DNA of 11,076 nucleotides from Pirellulaceae bacterium (lineage in GTDB: Bacteria > Planctomycetota > Planctomycetia > Pirellulales > Pirellulaceae), in assembly GCA_013002105.1 (NCBI GenBank), contig JABDKS010000933.1, positions 1 to 11,076 of the forward strand. Reading direction: 5' to 3'. The position numbers and the translations under genes are program-made. Below are positions 1-6,232 of this stretch, one piece after another. The notes under the pieces were generated by a model. The model did no database searches. It worked only from the letters and a program-made list of their open reading frames with translations, and had not been told where the DNA came from. The first letter of the stretch is position 1. Each line of letters opens with the position of its first letter.

Positions 1-1258
1 ATCCAATCCGCTTGAACAGCAATGGCAACGAAGCTCCAAAGAAACAGCCCACGACGATGATCGAGATCAGTGTCAGGGGAATGACAGTGGCCGCTTGAAC
101 CGACGGTGCGACGAACACGGCCACGACAAAACCGATCAGCGACAAGAACGTTCCCAACAGCAGCGATACAACCGACTCGCGCCGGATCACTTTCGCGTAA
201 TCACTCGATTCGACTTCGCCACCGGTCATCGCCGTAATCACCAACGTCGCCGACTGACTACCAGAATTGCCGCCCGCGCTGATGATCAACGGAATGAACC
301 ACACCAGCCAACTGAACTGCTCTCGATCCAACACGTCGTGATAGAAGCGCAGCGCGAAGGCGGTCAGCAATGCGGCAAAAAACAGGATCGTTAGCCAGAT
401 TCCACGTTTCCACGACAGCGTCAGCAATCCGATCCGCAAGTAATCGTCTTCCAAAGGCTCGACCGCCGCGATTCGCTGCGCGTCTTCGGTCAACTCCTCG
501 CGGACAACATCGATCACGTCATCGTGGGTGATGATGCCCAACAACTGTCGGCCGGAATCAACAACGGGGATAGCCAACAAATTGAAACGCTCGACTTTTT
601 CAGCGACCGATTCTTGGTCCTCGTCGACCTGTGCAACCACCACATCCGTTTCCATCATCTCGCCCAGCGTTTGGGCAGGGCGACCGAGAGAGGAAACCAG
701 TTGCCGCGTCGACACGATGCCCCTCAACAATTTGTCTTGATCGACAACGTACAAGTAATAGATCGTCTCCAATTCACCCGCTTGACGGCCCAGTTCCTCC
801 AGCGCTTCGCGAGCCGTCAGGTTTTCGGTCAACATGGCGACTTCCGTCGTCATCAAACCGCCCGCGGTTTCTTCCGCATAGGACCTCAACCGCTGAATAT
901 TCCGACGATCCTCGGTCGGCAGCAGCTGCAGGATCGTGGTGACACGATTATCTTCTAGGTCCTGCAACAAGTCGACGCGATCGTCCTCAGGAATCTCCTC
1001 GATCAGCGTGGCAACTTCGTCATCGTTACTGCGAGCCAACATTTCGACTTGGCGTTCTTGGTCAAAGTAACCGAAGATCTCCGCGCGACGTTCGGGATCC
1101 GTGTATTGCAAAACACGCCAAGCTTCTTTATTGGTCAAACCTTCCATGAACTCGGCCGTTCGACCTGCGTTCAATGTGTTGCAGAATTCCGTCAGTTCGG
1201 CACGATTTTCATCGGCCAACATCTCACGGAGTTCGGGCAGGAATAGGTTATTGACCAT
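1..1258 (-). CDS. mgtE: MgtE-type magnesium transporter (C-terminal end cut by the window)
   Basis: Reading the minus strand from the ATG at 1258 gives 419 codons with no stop, ending at the window edge. The order of parts is that of MgtE: an acidic helical MgtE_N domain (about residues 5-130), a CBS pair (about 133-255, starting at GGLMTTEVAMLTENLTA), then membrane helices at about 285-305, 316-336, 362-384 and 391-414. The family motif GGNSGSQS lies at 329-336 at the end of the second helix. MgtE is a dimeric inner-membrane Mg2+ channel/transporter whose N and CBS domains sense cytoplasmic Mg2+ and close the pore. The missing tail, roughly 35-45 residues, should hold the last helix and the conserved Asp that binds Mg2+ in the pore. 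The frame stays open upstream to an ATG at 1435, but those 59 codons (rich in Q, R and W) do not resemble MgtE, so the start at 1258 is preferred. I recognise no M-box riboswitch upstream. Confidence 0.95.
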   Translation of the reverse strand, partial: MVNNLFLPELREMLADENRAELTEFCNTLNAGRTAEFMEGLTNKEAWRVLQYTDPERRAEIFGYFDQERQVEMLARSNDDEVATLIEEIPEDDRVDLLQDLEDNRVTTILQLLPTEDRRNIQRLRSYAEETAGGLMTTEVAMLTENLTAREALEELGRQAGELETIYYLYVVDQDKLLRGIVSTRQLVSSLGRPAQTLGEMMETDVVVAQVDEDQESVAEKVERFNLLAIPVVDSGRQLLGIITHDDVIDVVREELTEDAQRIAAVEPLEDDYLRIGLLTLSWKRGIWLTILFFAALLTAFALRFYHDVLDREQFSWLVWFIPLIISAGGNSGSQSATLVITAMTGGEVESSDYAKVIRRESVVSLLLGTFLSLIGFVVAVFVAPSVQAATVIPLTLISIIVVGCFFGASLPLLFKRIG

Positions 1259-1541
1259 GATCGCGATCGTGTTTCGGCTGGACGTCCAAAGCCATCGATT
1301 CAGACGCCATTGTTTCGCGGCAGCAGATTGTCTCGGCTGGGTGCCACAGCAAGATTGGCTGGTGGGAAGGCTTACCAATTCAGGTGGTGGGCATTGTCGT
1401 ATTCGACCGACTTGGCTGCGGAACCCCAGAATCATAGTCTGGCAGCCGGATGCTCTGATCAGAATGGGGGTCAGCTAACGAAATAGTAAATGGTCAGCGG
1501 TGAACTCTCAGCACTGTCCAAAGGCTGCGGTTCCCCCTTAG

Positions 1542-1573
1542 TCCCAGTGGCCTCTAATCCCAGTGGTCTTTAA
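1542..1573. repeat. 16-bp tandem repeat, two copies
   Basis: TCCCAGTGGCCTCTAA (1542-1557) is followed at once by TCCCAGTGGTCTTTAA (1558-1573), differing at two positions. A third, poorer copy (TTCCTGGGGGTTCTCGA) may follow at 1574-1590. It lies in the gap upstream of mgtE. Function unknown; it looks like a slippage product. Confidence 0.75.
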
Positions 1574-1614
1574 TTCCTGGGGGTTCTCGATGCCCGCTGA
1601 AATTCTGCACCCAC

Positions 1615-1646
1615 TGAATTCACCAGAAACTGAATTCCCAGAAACC
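1615..1646. repeat. 16-bp tandem repeat, two imperfect copies
   Basis: TGAATTCACCAGAAAC (1615-1630) is followed by TGAATTCCCAGAAACC (1631-1646). The two match over TGAATTC and, shifted by one base, over CCAGAAAC. A weaker relative may precede it at about 1598-1610. It has the same 16-bp period as the array at 1542-1573 but a different sequence. Confidence 0.6.
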
Positions 1647-1720
1647 GAACCGACCGCATGCAGACTGACCGATCGATCCGGCGAAACCGATCTCGGTCAG
1701 GGCTGTCTCATCAACGGATA

Positions 1721-1840
1721 GCCAACGCGCTGAACTGATTTCCGAAGCGCTCAGCGGATTGCCGAAGCGCTGAGCGGATTGCTGAAGCGCTCAGCGGATT
1801 ACTGACGCGTTGGACTAATTACTGACGCGTTCGACGTACT
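1721..1840. repeat. 20-bp tandem array, six units, the last inside the end of efp
   Basis: Six units start exactly every 20 bases, at 1721, 1741, 1761, 1781, 1801 and 1821. The clearest is GCCGAAGCGCTGAGCGGATT (1761-1780). Neighbouring copies alternate between GCTCAGC and GCTGAGC, which are reverse complements, so adjacent units can pair into hairpins. The unit at 1821-1840 is the coding sequence for the last residues of EF-P, and the unit at 1801-1820 contains its stop codon. ACGCGT at 1805-1810 and at 1825-1830 can pair around the stop codon. The array could shape the 3' end of the efp transcript; there is no T-run typical of an intrinsic terminator. Confidence 0.85.
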
Positions 1841-2384
1841 CGCCGGTCCGCGTGTCGACCTTGATGACGTTACCGACCTTGATGAACCCCGGAACGATAA
1901 ATTCCGCATCCGTCTCCACCTTCGCTGGCTTGGTCACGTTGGTCGCTGTATCGCCCTTGGCGCCGGGCGCACAATCAGTGACTTCTAACTCGACCATTGT
2001 CGGCGCTTCGACAATGATCGCGTTACCGTTGTACAGCGTCATGACACATTTCATGCCATCCTGGAGATATTTCCAAATGTCACCGGCAACCTCCGCGCTG
2101 ACTTCGTACTGTTCGAAAGTCTCGCCGTGCATAAAGACGTAGTCTTCGCCCTGGCGGTACAAAAACGATACATCTGTGGTTTCGACGTCCGCCGACTCCA
2201 ACGAATCACCGCCTTTGTAGGTCCGATCGAGCGTCGTGCCACGAATCAGATTCTTCATTTTGCATTTGTAAAACGCGTTGCCCTTGCCCGGTTTGACAAA
2301 CTGCATGTCCGTCATCAGGTAAGGCTCGCCGTCGATTTCGACTTTCAAACCTTTGCGAAAGTCACTTGTGTTATAAGTAGCCAT
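1815..2384 (-). CDS. efp: Translation elongation factor P
   Basis: This 189-residue protein matches the usual EF-P length and resembles the E. coli protein throughout. It has an N-terminal KOW-like domain (about 1-64), a middle OB domain (about 67-127, with FMHGETFEQYEV) and a C-terminal OB domain (about 131-187) ending in VGNVIKVDTRTGEYVERVSN. EF-P binds the ribosome between the P and E sites and rescues stalling at consecutive prolines. The loop PGKGNAF places Lys34 where gamma-proteobacterial EF-P receives beta-lysine, and the divergent epmB supplies the enzyme that makes it. This subtype therefore looks lysine-modified, not arginine-rhamnosylated. The ATG at 2384 gives the canonical MATY start and has a GGAG ten bases upstream. 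The stop is TAG. Oddly, the last codons and the stop sit inside a 20-bp tandem array (1721-1840). Confidence 0.98.
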   Translation of the reverse strand: MATYNTSDFRKGLKVEIDGEPYLMTDMQFVKPGKGNAFYKCKMKNLIRGTTLDRTYKGGDSLESADVETTDVSFLYRQGEDYVFMHGETFEQYEVSAEVAGDIWKYLQDGMKCVMTLYNGNAIIVEAPTMVELEVTDCAPGAKGDTATNVTKPAKVETDAEFIVPGFIKVGNVIKVDTRTGEYVERVSN

Positions 2385-2394
2385 AGGACGATGG

Positions 2395-2398
2395 CTCC
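2395..2398 (-). promoter_or_regulatory. Probable ribosome binding site of efp
   Basis: On the minus strand GGAG lies ten bases before the efp ATG. The spacing is slightly long but acceptable. It supports the start at 2384. I could not assign a convincing -35/-10 pair further upstream. Confidence 0.45.
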
Positions 2399-2583
2399 GT
2401 AGTTCGAGTCAAATGTGGAGAATAAGCGTTCCAGGCCGAACGCACTAATGGAGATAAGTTGGTCGGTAGTCGAGAGGATTTGGTGGTCGTTACAATCCTG
2501 TGGTCGCGAAATTCGTCATCGCTCGTGTCGTGATGGTTGATTGGCTGAACGCACGCTGCCTGATTGCCAGGCCGTTGATTACA

Positions 2584-2631
2584 AAGGTTGGCGAGTTCGA
2601 AGTTTGGCGAGTACGAAGGTTGGCGAGCGGA
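2584..2631. repeat. 16-bp tandem repeat, three copies
   Basis: AAGGTTGGCGAGTTCG (2584-2599), AAGTTTGGCGAGTACG (2600-2615) and AAGGTTGGCGAGCGGA (2616-2631) follow each other without a gap. They share the core TTGGCGAG. The array lies in the efp-epmB divergent gap. Confidence 0.85.
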
Positions 2632-2659
2632 AATTTCCGTCAGACAACCTTCAGGAACG

Positions 2660-2719
2660 GCTAGCAAATTTCAACGTCCGCTAGCCAATTCCAGCGCCCG
2701 CTGGCAAACCCAGACCGGC
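2660..2719. repeat. 20-bp tandem repeat, three copies
   Basis: GCTAGCAAATTTCAACGTCC (2660-2679), GCTAGCCAATTCCAGCGCCC (2680-2699) and GCTGGCAAACCCAGACCGGC (2700-2719) are spaced exactly 20 bases apart. They decay from left to right, and a very degenerate fourth copy may precede them. The period equals that of the array at the end of efp, but the sequence is different. Confidence 0.75.
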
Positions 2720-2792
2720 GACACGATACACGACGTCATCCCCATTCGTACCGCGGTTAGCAGTTCGCGAGGATGAACCATCACCGAGTCCG

Positions 2793-2848
2793 CCCGACAA
2801 GTCCACCCCGACAAGTCCACCCCGTCGAGCACACCCTTCGAGCACACT
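2793..2848. repeat. 14-bp tandem repeat, four units upstream of epmB
   Basis: CCCGACAAGTCCAC occurs twice, exactly, at 2793-2806 and 2807-2820. It is followed by the related CCCGTCGAGCACAC (2821-2834) and CCTTCGAGCACACT (2835-2848). The array ends 27 bases before the epmB start codon, so it may lie in the epmB 5' untranslated region or overlap its promoter. Confidence 0.85.
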
Positions 2849-2875
2849 GTTGGATCACGAACCTACGACGCATCC

Positions 2876-4012
2876 ATGAAACAGCCCGAGATTTTAACGC
2901 CCCCAACCGATCTTGTCCCGACCGGTTCTCCAAGCGGTGATTTTGACACTGTGATCCGGCAAAAAACTGCCGAGCCGGCCGACCCAACCGACTGGCAGAC
3001 CGCCATGAAACGGGCGATTCGGTCCCGCCAAGAGCTTTTACAGCGGCTTCAAATCCCGCTGGATCGTTTCTCTGAAACCAGAATATCGGATACCAATGCG
3101 GTCGAATCACAATCGACTTTCCCGACCTTTGTACCACTGGAATTTCTGCAGCGGATGACAGTGGGAGACCCACACGACCCCTTGTTGCGGCAAGTTCTCA
3201 CGTCGGCAGCCGAATTCGAATCGGTCGACGGATTCGGCCCCAATCCCGTTGGTGATCTCGAAGCGGTTTCGGCTCCCGGACTGCTACATAAATACGACGG
3301 TCGTGCCTTGATGATCGCGACCGGAGCGTGCGGCGTGCATTGTCGCTACTGCTTCCGTCGCGAGTTCCCCTACGCTTCGACCCAAACGCAGAACGAACGC
3401 TGGCGTGCGGCGGCCCAGTACGTTCAAGAACATCACGAGATTGACGAAGTTTTGTTGAGCGGAGGCGATCCCCTGACGCTGACCGACGAACGACTGATTG
3501 AATTGCTGGAATCCATTGAGTCCATCGAACATGTGCGGCGATTGCGAATTCACAGCCGAATGCCCGTTGTTATCCCCCAACGTGTGACAGACCACCTTGT
3601 GGATCGCCTGGCACAAAGCCCTCTGACAACCTGGTTTGTGATTCACATGAACCACCCCAACGAATGGGATGACGGCGTCCACACCGCAATCGCAAAATTA
3701 ATTGACGCTGGTATTCCTGTGTTGAATCAAGCGGTTTTGCTTCGCGGGGTCAATGACGACGTCGATACGCTCGAGAAACTTTGCAAGACATTGGTCAACC
3801 ACCGTGTGCAGCCGTACTATTTGCACCAGTTGGATCGCGTCCACGGTGCCGCCCATTTTGAGGTTCCCCAGTCCGACGGTGTCGTTTTGATCGAACAATT
3901 GCGGCAACGGCTTCCAGGCTATGCGATGCCCACATTTGTACGGGAGTTGGCGGGCGAGCCATCCAAGACTCCGGTGGCAACACCCCCGGTGGCGGATCGT
4001 CCGGTACACTAA
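2876..4012 (+). CDS. epmB: EF-P (R)-beta-lysine-forming lysine 2,3-aminomutase EpmB
   Basis: This 378-residue protein is a radical-SAM, PLP-dependent aminomutase that converts (S)-alpha-lysine to (R)-beta-lysine, which EpmA attaches to Lys34 of EF-P. The 4Fe-4S/SAM motif CxxxCxxC is Cys152, Cys156 and Cys159 in GACGVHCRYCFRREFPYA, and SGGDPL follows. The stretches PLLRQVLTS, PGLLHKY, LRIHSRMPVVIP, YYLHQLDRVHGAAHF and the C-terminal GEPSKTP are all typical of EpmB. Lys364 in GEPSK is the likely PLP-binding lysine, inferred from position. There is no long clostridial-type lysine aminomutase C-terminal region, which favours EpmB over catabolic KamA. The ATG at 2876 is kept because the DWQTA...ELLQRL segment, equivalent to the E. 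coli N-terminus, begins near residue 39; about 25-35 extra N-terminal residues are unexplained. No clear Shine-Dalgarno is visible. It diverges from efp, as in E. coli. EpmA is not in the window. Confidence 0.95.
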   Translation: MKQPEILTPPTDLVPTGSPSGDFDTVIRQKTAEPADPTDWQTAMKRAIRSRQELLQRLQIPLDRFSETRISDTNAVESQSTFPTFVPLEFLQRMTVGDPHDPLLRQVLTSAAEFESVDGFGPNPVGDLEAVSAPGLLHKYDGRALMIATGACGVHCRYCFRREFPYASTQTQNERWRAAAQYVQEHHEIDEVLLSGGDPLTLTDERLIELLESIESIEHVRRLRIHSRMPVVIPQRVTDHLVDRLAQSPLTTWFVIHMNHPNEWDDGVHTAIAKLIDAGIPVLNQAVLLRGVNDDVDTLEKLCKTLVNHRVQPYYLHQLDRVHGAAHFEVPQSDGVVLIEQLRQRLPGYAMPTFVRELAGEPSKTPVATPPVADRPVH

Positions 4013-4044
4013 TTCGGCAGCGAGTTCCTACTGACATCCAAATC

Positions 4045-4070
4045 CGACGCCGAATCACGACGCCGAATGT
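4045..4070. repeat. 13-bp tandem duplication covering the permease start codon
   Basis: CGACGCCGAATCA (4045-4057) is followed directly by CGACGCCGAATGT (4058-4070). The second copy contains the ATG (4067-4069) of the downstream permease. The first copy has ATC at the same place, so only one copy carries a start codon. There is no purine-rich ribosome binding site in either copy. Confidence 0.75.
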
Positions 4071-5704
4071 ACATCCTAGAGAACCCCGTCCTGCAGCGAG
4101 AGCTGTTGGTCAACCTGAGGACGAATCGAGCATTTCTGTTGCTCGCGATGTATCAGTTGATGCTTGCTGGTGTTGTTCTTTTGGCATGGCCATCAGCGAC
4201 CAGGTTGGATTTGACCAGCAATCCACCATCGGCGACGAAGCTGGTGAACCTGTTTTTTCTGGGTCAATACGTCATCGCGTCGTTGATGGCTCCCAGCTTT
4301 GCCGCCGGCGCGATCACCGGCGAAAAAGAACGCAAGACCTACGAGATGCTGCTCGCCAGCCCACTGCGACCCGGCGCGATCGTGCTAGGCAAAATGGTGG
4401 CCTCGTTAACGCACCTGGGCATGCTGATTCTTGCCTCGCTACCGATCATTGTCCTGTGCTTGCCGCTCGGTGGAGTCAGCTTGTACGAAGTCCTGGCGGC
4501 GTATTTGGGACTGATCGTATCGGTGATCTTGTTCGGTGCCATTGGCGTCTTTTGCAGCAGTTACTTTTCGCGGACCAGTAGCTCGCTGGTTGTCAGCTAC
4601 CTGGTCATATTGCCGTTGGTGATCCTGGCTGTGATGTTTTGGCGGTCACTCGAAGGCGACGGTGAGCTTCGATTAAAACTAGCCGTTTTGGTTGTGCCCG
4701 CATTTGTCTTGTCTGCCGTGATCTTGATGTGTGCCGCCGCGGCCGGTCGGATGCTTTACCCACCCGATGTTGGCAGCGAAGGCAAGGAGGTGATCGACCT
4801 GGAGAAAGAAGCCGAAGAGGCGGTGGGACTGGTGATTCAGCCCGATCAATTCCCCGATCGACTCTTTGCTCCACCCAAGAAACAAGAATTGATGGCTGAT
4901 GGGTCCAACCCGGTTTATGACAAAGAAATTCACAGCGAGATTTTCAGTCAGGGCACGTTGATGCTGCGACTGGTGATTCAGATCAGCATGCTGTTGGCGA
5001 TACCGCTGATGGGCGTCTTTCTATTCTGGCAGATCGACAAAGCGCCTTGGTTTTCGGTTTATGTGATCGTGTTCAACATGCTTGTCGGGCCGGTCTTCCT
5101 GGCCGGCAGCATGACCAGTGAGCGAGAACGTCAGACGCTGGATCTGCTGCTGACGACGGTCCTGACTCCCTTTCAGATACTATCCGGCAAATTCATTGTC
5201 GGATTCCGTATTTCCGCCGTGCTGACGTCGTTTTTGTTGTGGCCATTGCTGTTGGGGACCGCACTGAACAATCGATTCTATTCGAATTGGATGAGTGTGA
5301 TTGGCATGTTCGCGATCGTACTGATGGTTTGTTTGGTCAACGCCGTCATCGCGCTCGTCTGCTCGCTGTATCAAAAGAAGACATCGATCGCATTGATGAA
5401 TACCTACGTCGTGCTGTTGATTCTGTACGTCGCACCGCCAGCGGCCATGGCGTTGATGGACATTCTTGAGTTTGCGCCGGAAAAAATCGCCGTCGCGGAG
5501 TGGTTCGGTGTAACCAGTCCGTTCTCCGCGCTCTTTTCGTTGCCGCTCGATTCCAACATGAAAATCGAATACGACGATAAGCCAGCCACCATCGGCAATC
5601 TGAGTATCGTGTATGGTTACTTCGCGTTTAGCGGTGCACTCCTTGTGCTCTCCAGCATCGCCATGTTCCTGCGATTGAAATCGCGACGCGGACTGAGCGA
5701 ATAA
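4067..5704 (+). CDS. ABC-2 type transporter permease with two homologous halves
   Basis: This 545-residue integral membrane protein has about 12 predicted helices (near 23-43, 58-82, 110-133, 141-163, 172-192, 204-226, 299-321, 330-348, 378-398, 408-433, 440-464 and 514-536). ABC-2 permeases form the membrane channel of ABC exporters. Two copies of the family's hallmark can be seen: GAITGEKERKTYEMLLASPL (81-100) and GSMTSERERQTLDLLLTTVL (347-366). Each is preceded by an amphipathic start, ENPVLQRELLVNLRTNRAF (5-23) and SNPVYDKEIHSEIFSQGTL (280-298), so the protein is an internal duplication. A charged cytoplasmic linker at about 232-280 joins the halves. There is no Walker motif here, and no ATPase gene lies next to it in the window, so the partner and substrate are unknown. 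It starts 54 bases after epmB on the same strand and may be read from the same transcript. Confidence 0.88.
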   Translation: MYILENPVLQRELLVNLRTNRAFLLLAMYQLMLAGVVLLAWPSATRLDLTSNPPSATKLVNLFFLGQYVIASLMAPSFAAGAITGEKERKTYEMLLASPLRPGAIVLGKMVASLTHLGMLILASLPIIVLCLPLGGVSLYEVLAAYLGLIVSVILFGAIGVFCSSYFSRTSSSLVVSYLVILPLVILAVMFWRSLEGDGELRLKLAVLVVPAFVLSAVILMCAAAAGRMLYPPDVGSEGKEVIDLEKEAEEAVGLVIQPDQFPDRLFAPPKKQELMADGSNPVYDKEIHSEIFSQGTLMLRLVIQISMLLAIPLMGVFLFWQIDKAPWFSVYVIVFNMLVGPVFLAGSMTSERERQTLDLLLTTVLTPFQILSGKFIVGFRISAVLTSFLLWPLLLGTALNNRFYSNWMSVIGMFAIVLMVCLVNAVIALVCSLYQKKTSIALMNTYVVLLILYVAPPAAMALMDILEFAPEKIAVAEWFGVTSPFSALFSLPLDSNMKIEYDDKPATIGNLSIVYGYFAFSGALLVLSSIAMFLRLKSRRGLSE

Positions 5705-5727
5705 CCCTGCAAACCTTACGACTTTTT

Positions 5728-5732
5728 AGGAG
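5728..5732 (+). promoter_or_regulatory. Ribosome binding site of the 158-aa gene
   Basis: AGGAG (within TTAGGAGC) lies 12 bases before the ATG at 5745. It is one of the few recognisable Shine-Dalgarno sequences in the window, and it supports that start and translation of this otherwise unknown gene. Confidence 0.6.
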
Positions 5733-5744
5733 CTACCGGTCGAA

Positions 5745-6221
5745 ATGCATCATCCCTACTTTGGCGACATTGACCTGGAAGAAGACTTTGCCGAACTCCC
5801 GACGATCCAATCCGCTCAGGGTGAGATTCTCGTTGAGATTGACGCGGCAGATCGCCATCCGACGATGAACGAACTCGACGGCCTTGCCACCGCCTGCAAG
5901 TCGCACGACGTATGGACCGCGAAGGTTCTTGAGCAGGCCCGAACCGACTACGAAGACTTACTGTTTGACGCCCTCAGCGTCTGGGGAGGCGACGACCCGA
6001 CTTTGCTGAAACAGTTCAACCCTGACGCAACCAGCGTCGCGGACGTAACGGCCGAGCAAGCGGTCAGCAAACTGAAACTCGTTGAAATCAGGATGGAAGT
6101 CAGCGATCCCGCCGAAATTGCGTTCGATCTGCATTTTGACCTGAACGAAGAAAACCATTACCTGGTATGCGGACGATTCGAGTGCGACGGCACACTCAGT
6201 GATGTCACGCTAGAAAGCTGA
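5745..6221 (+). CDS. Small acidic protein of unknown function (possibly DUF2004-like)
   Basis: I do not recognise this 158-residue protein with certainty. It is soluble (no signal peptide or membrane helix) and rich in Asp and Glu. It opens with MHHPYFGDIDLEEDF and ends in a beta-rich part (VEIRMEVSDPAEIAFDLHFD, then NHYLVCGRFECDGTLSDVTL). The HPYFG start, central helices and a terminal pattern close to 'hyl.v.f..dG.l..v.l' recall the DUF2004/DUF6985 group of small uncharacterised proteins, some of which occur near toxin-immunity genes. That assignment is from memory and unproven. The ATG at 5745 is supported by AGGAG 12 bases upstream. The gene follows the permease by 40 bases on the same strand, so the two may be co-transcribed. 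Its stop faces the stop of the next gene with only six bases between them. Confidence 0.8.
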   Translation: MHHPYFGDIDLEEDFAELPTIQSAQGEILVEIDAADRHPTMNELDGLATACKSHDVWTAKVLEQARTDYEDLLFDALSVWGGDDPTLLKQFNPDATSVADVTAEQAVSKLKLVEIRMEVSDPAEIAFDLHFDLNEENHYLVCGRFECDGTLSDVTLES

Positions 6222-6232
6222 TACGAATCAGC
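6217..6232. terminator. Perfect hairpin at the convergent gene junction
   Basis: GCTGAT (6217-6222), loop ACGA, ATCAGC (6227-6232): a perfect six-base-pair stem. It is centred on the meeting point of two convergent genes, and each arm carries the TGA stop of one of them (6219-6221 on plus, 6228-6230 on minus). No T-run follows on either strand, so it is at best a weak bidirectional terminator or an RNA 3'-end structure. Confidence 0.35.

Larger units (their letters stand above)
1259..1814. other. Gene-free gap between efp and mgtE, repeat-bearing
   Basis: These 556 bases separate two minus-strand genes, so they are the 3' side of efp and the 5' side of mgtE. I see no credible gene: the open frames have no recognisable protein features, and the plus-strand ones near 1101-1478 are antisense to mgtE. 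The sequence is dominated by short tandem repeats in several states of decay, listed separately at 1542-1573, 1615-1646 and 1721-1840. I could not identify a confident promoter or a hairpin followed by a T-run. Confidence 0.7.
2385..2875. other. Divergent gap between efp and epmB, repeat-bearing
   Basis: These 491 bases lie between two divergently transcribed genes and should contain the promoters of both. The minus-strand open frame at 2371-2667 (98 codons) overlaps the efp start and a repeat array and shows no protein-like features, so I do not call it a gene. Three tandem arrays fill much of the epmB-proximal part (2584-2631, 2660-2719, 2793-2848). No confident promoter motif was seen. Confidence 0.65.

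Noticed and set aside
1259..1435. A 59-codon N-terminal extension of mgtE to the ATG at 1435
   Set aside because: The frame is open, but the added residues (rich in Q, R, W and C) do not look like an MgtE N-terminus, whereas the protein from 1258 begins as the family does.
1721..1840. CRISPR array
   Set aside because: The units abut directly with a 20-bp period and have no unique spacers between conserved repeats; no cas gene is nearby.
2371..2667. A minus-strand open frame of 98 codons in the efp-epmB gap
   Set aside because: It overlaps the efp start and a tandem repeat array, and its translation shows no domain, signal or composition typical of a gene.
2876..4012. Catabolic lysine 2,3-aminomutase (KamA)
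   Set aside because: Length, the GEPSKTP end, close agreement with E. coli EpmB and the efp neighbour all favour EpmB.
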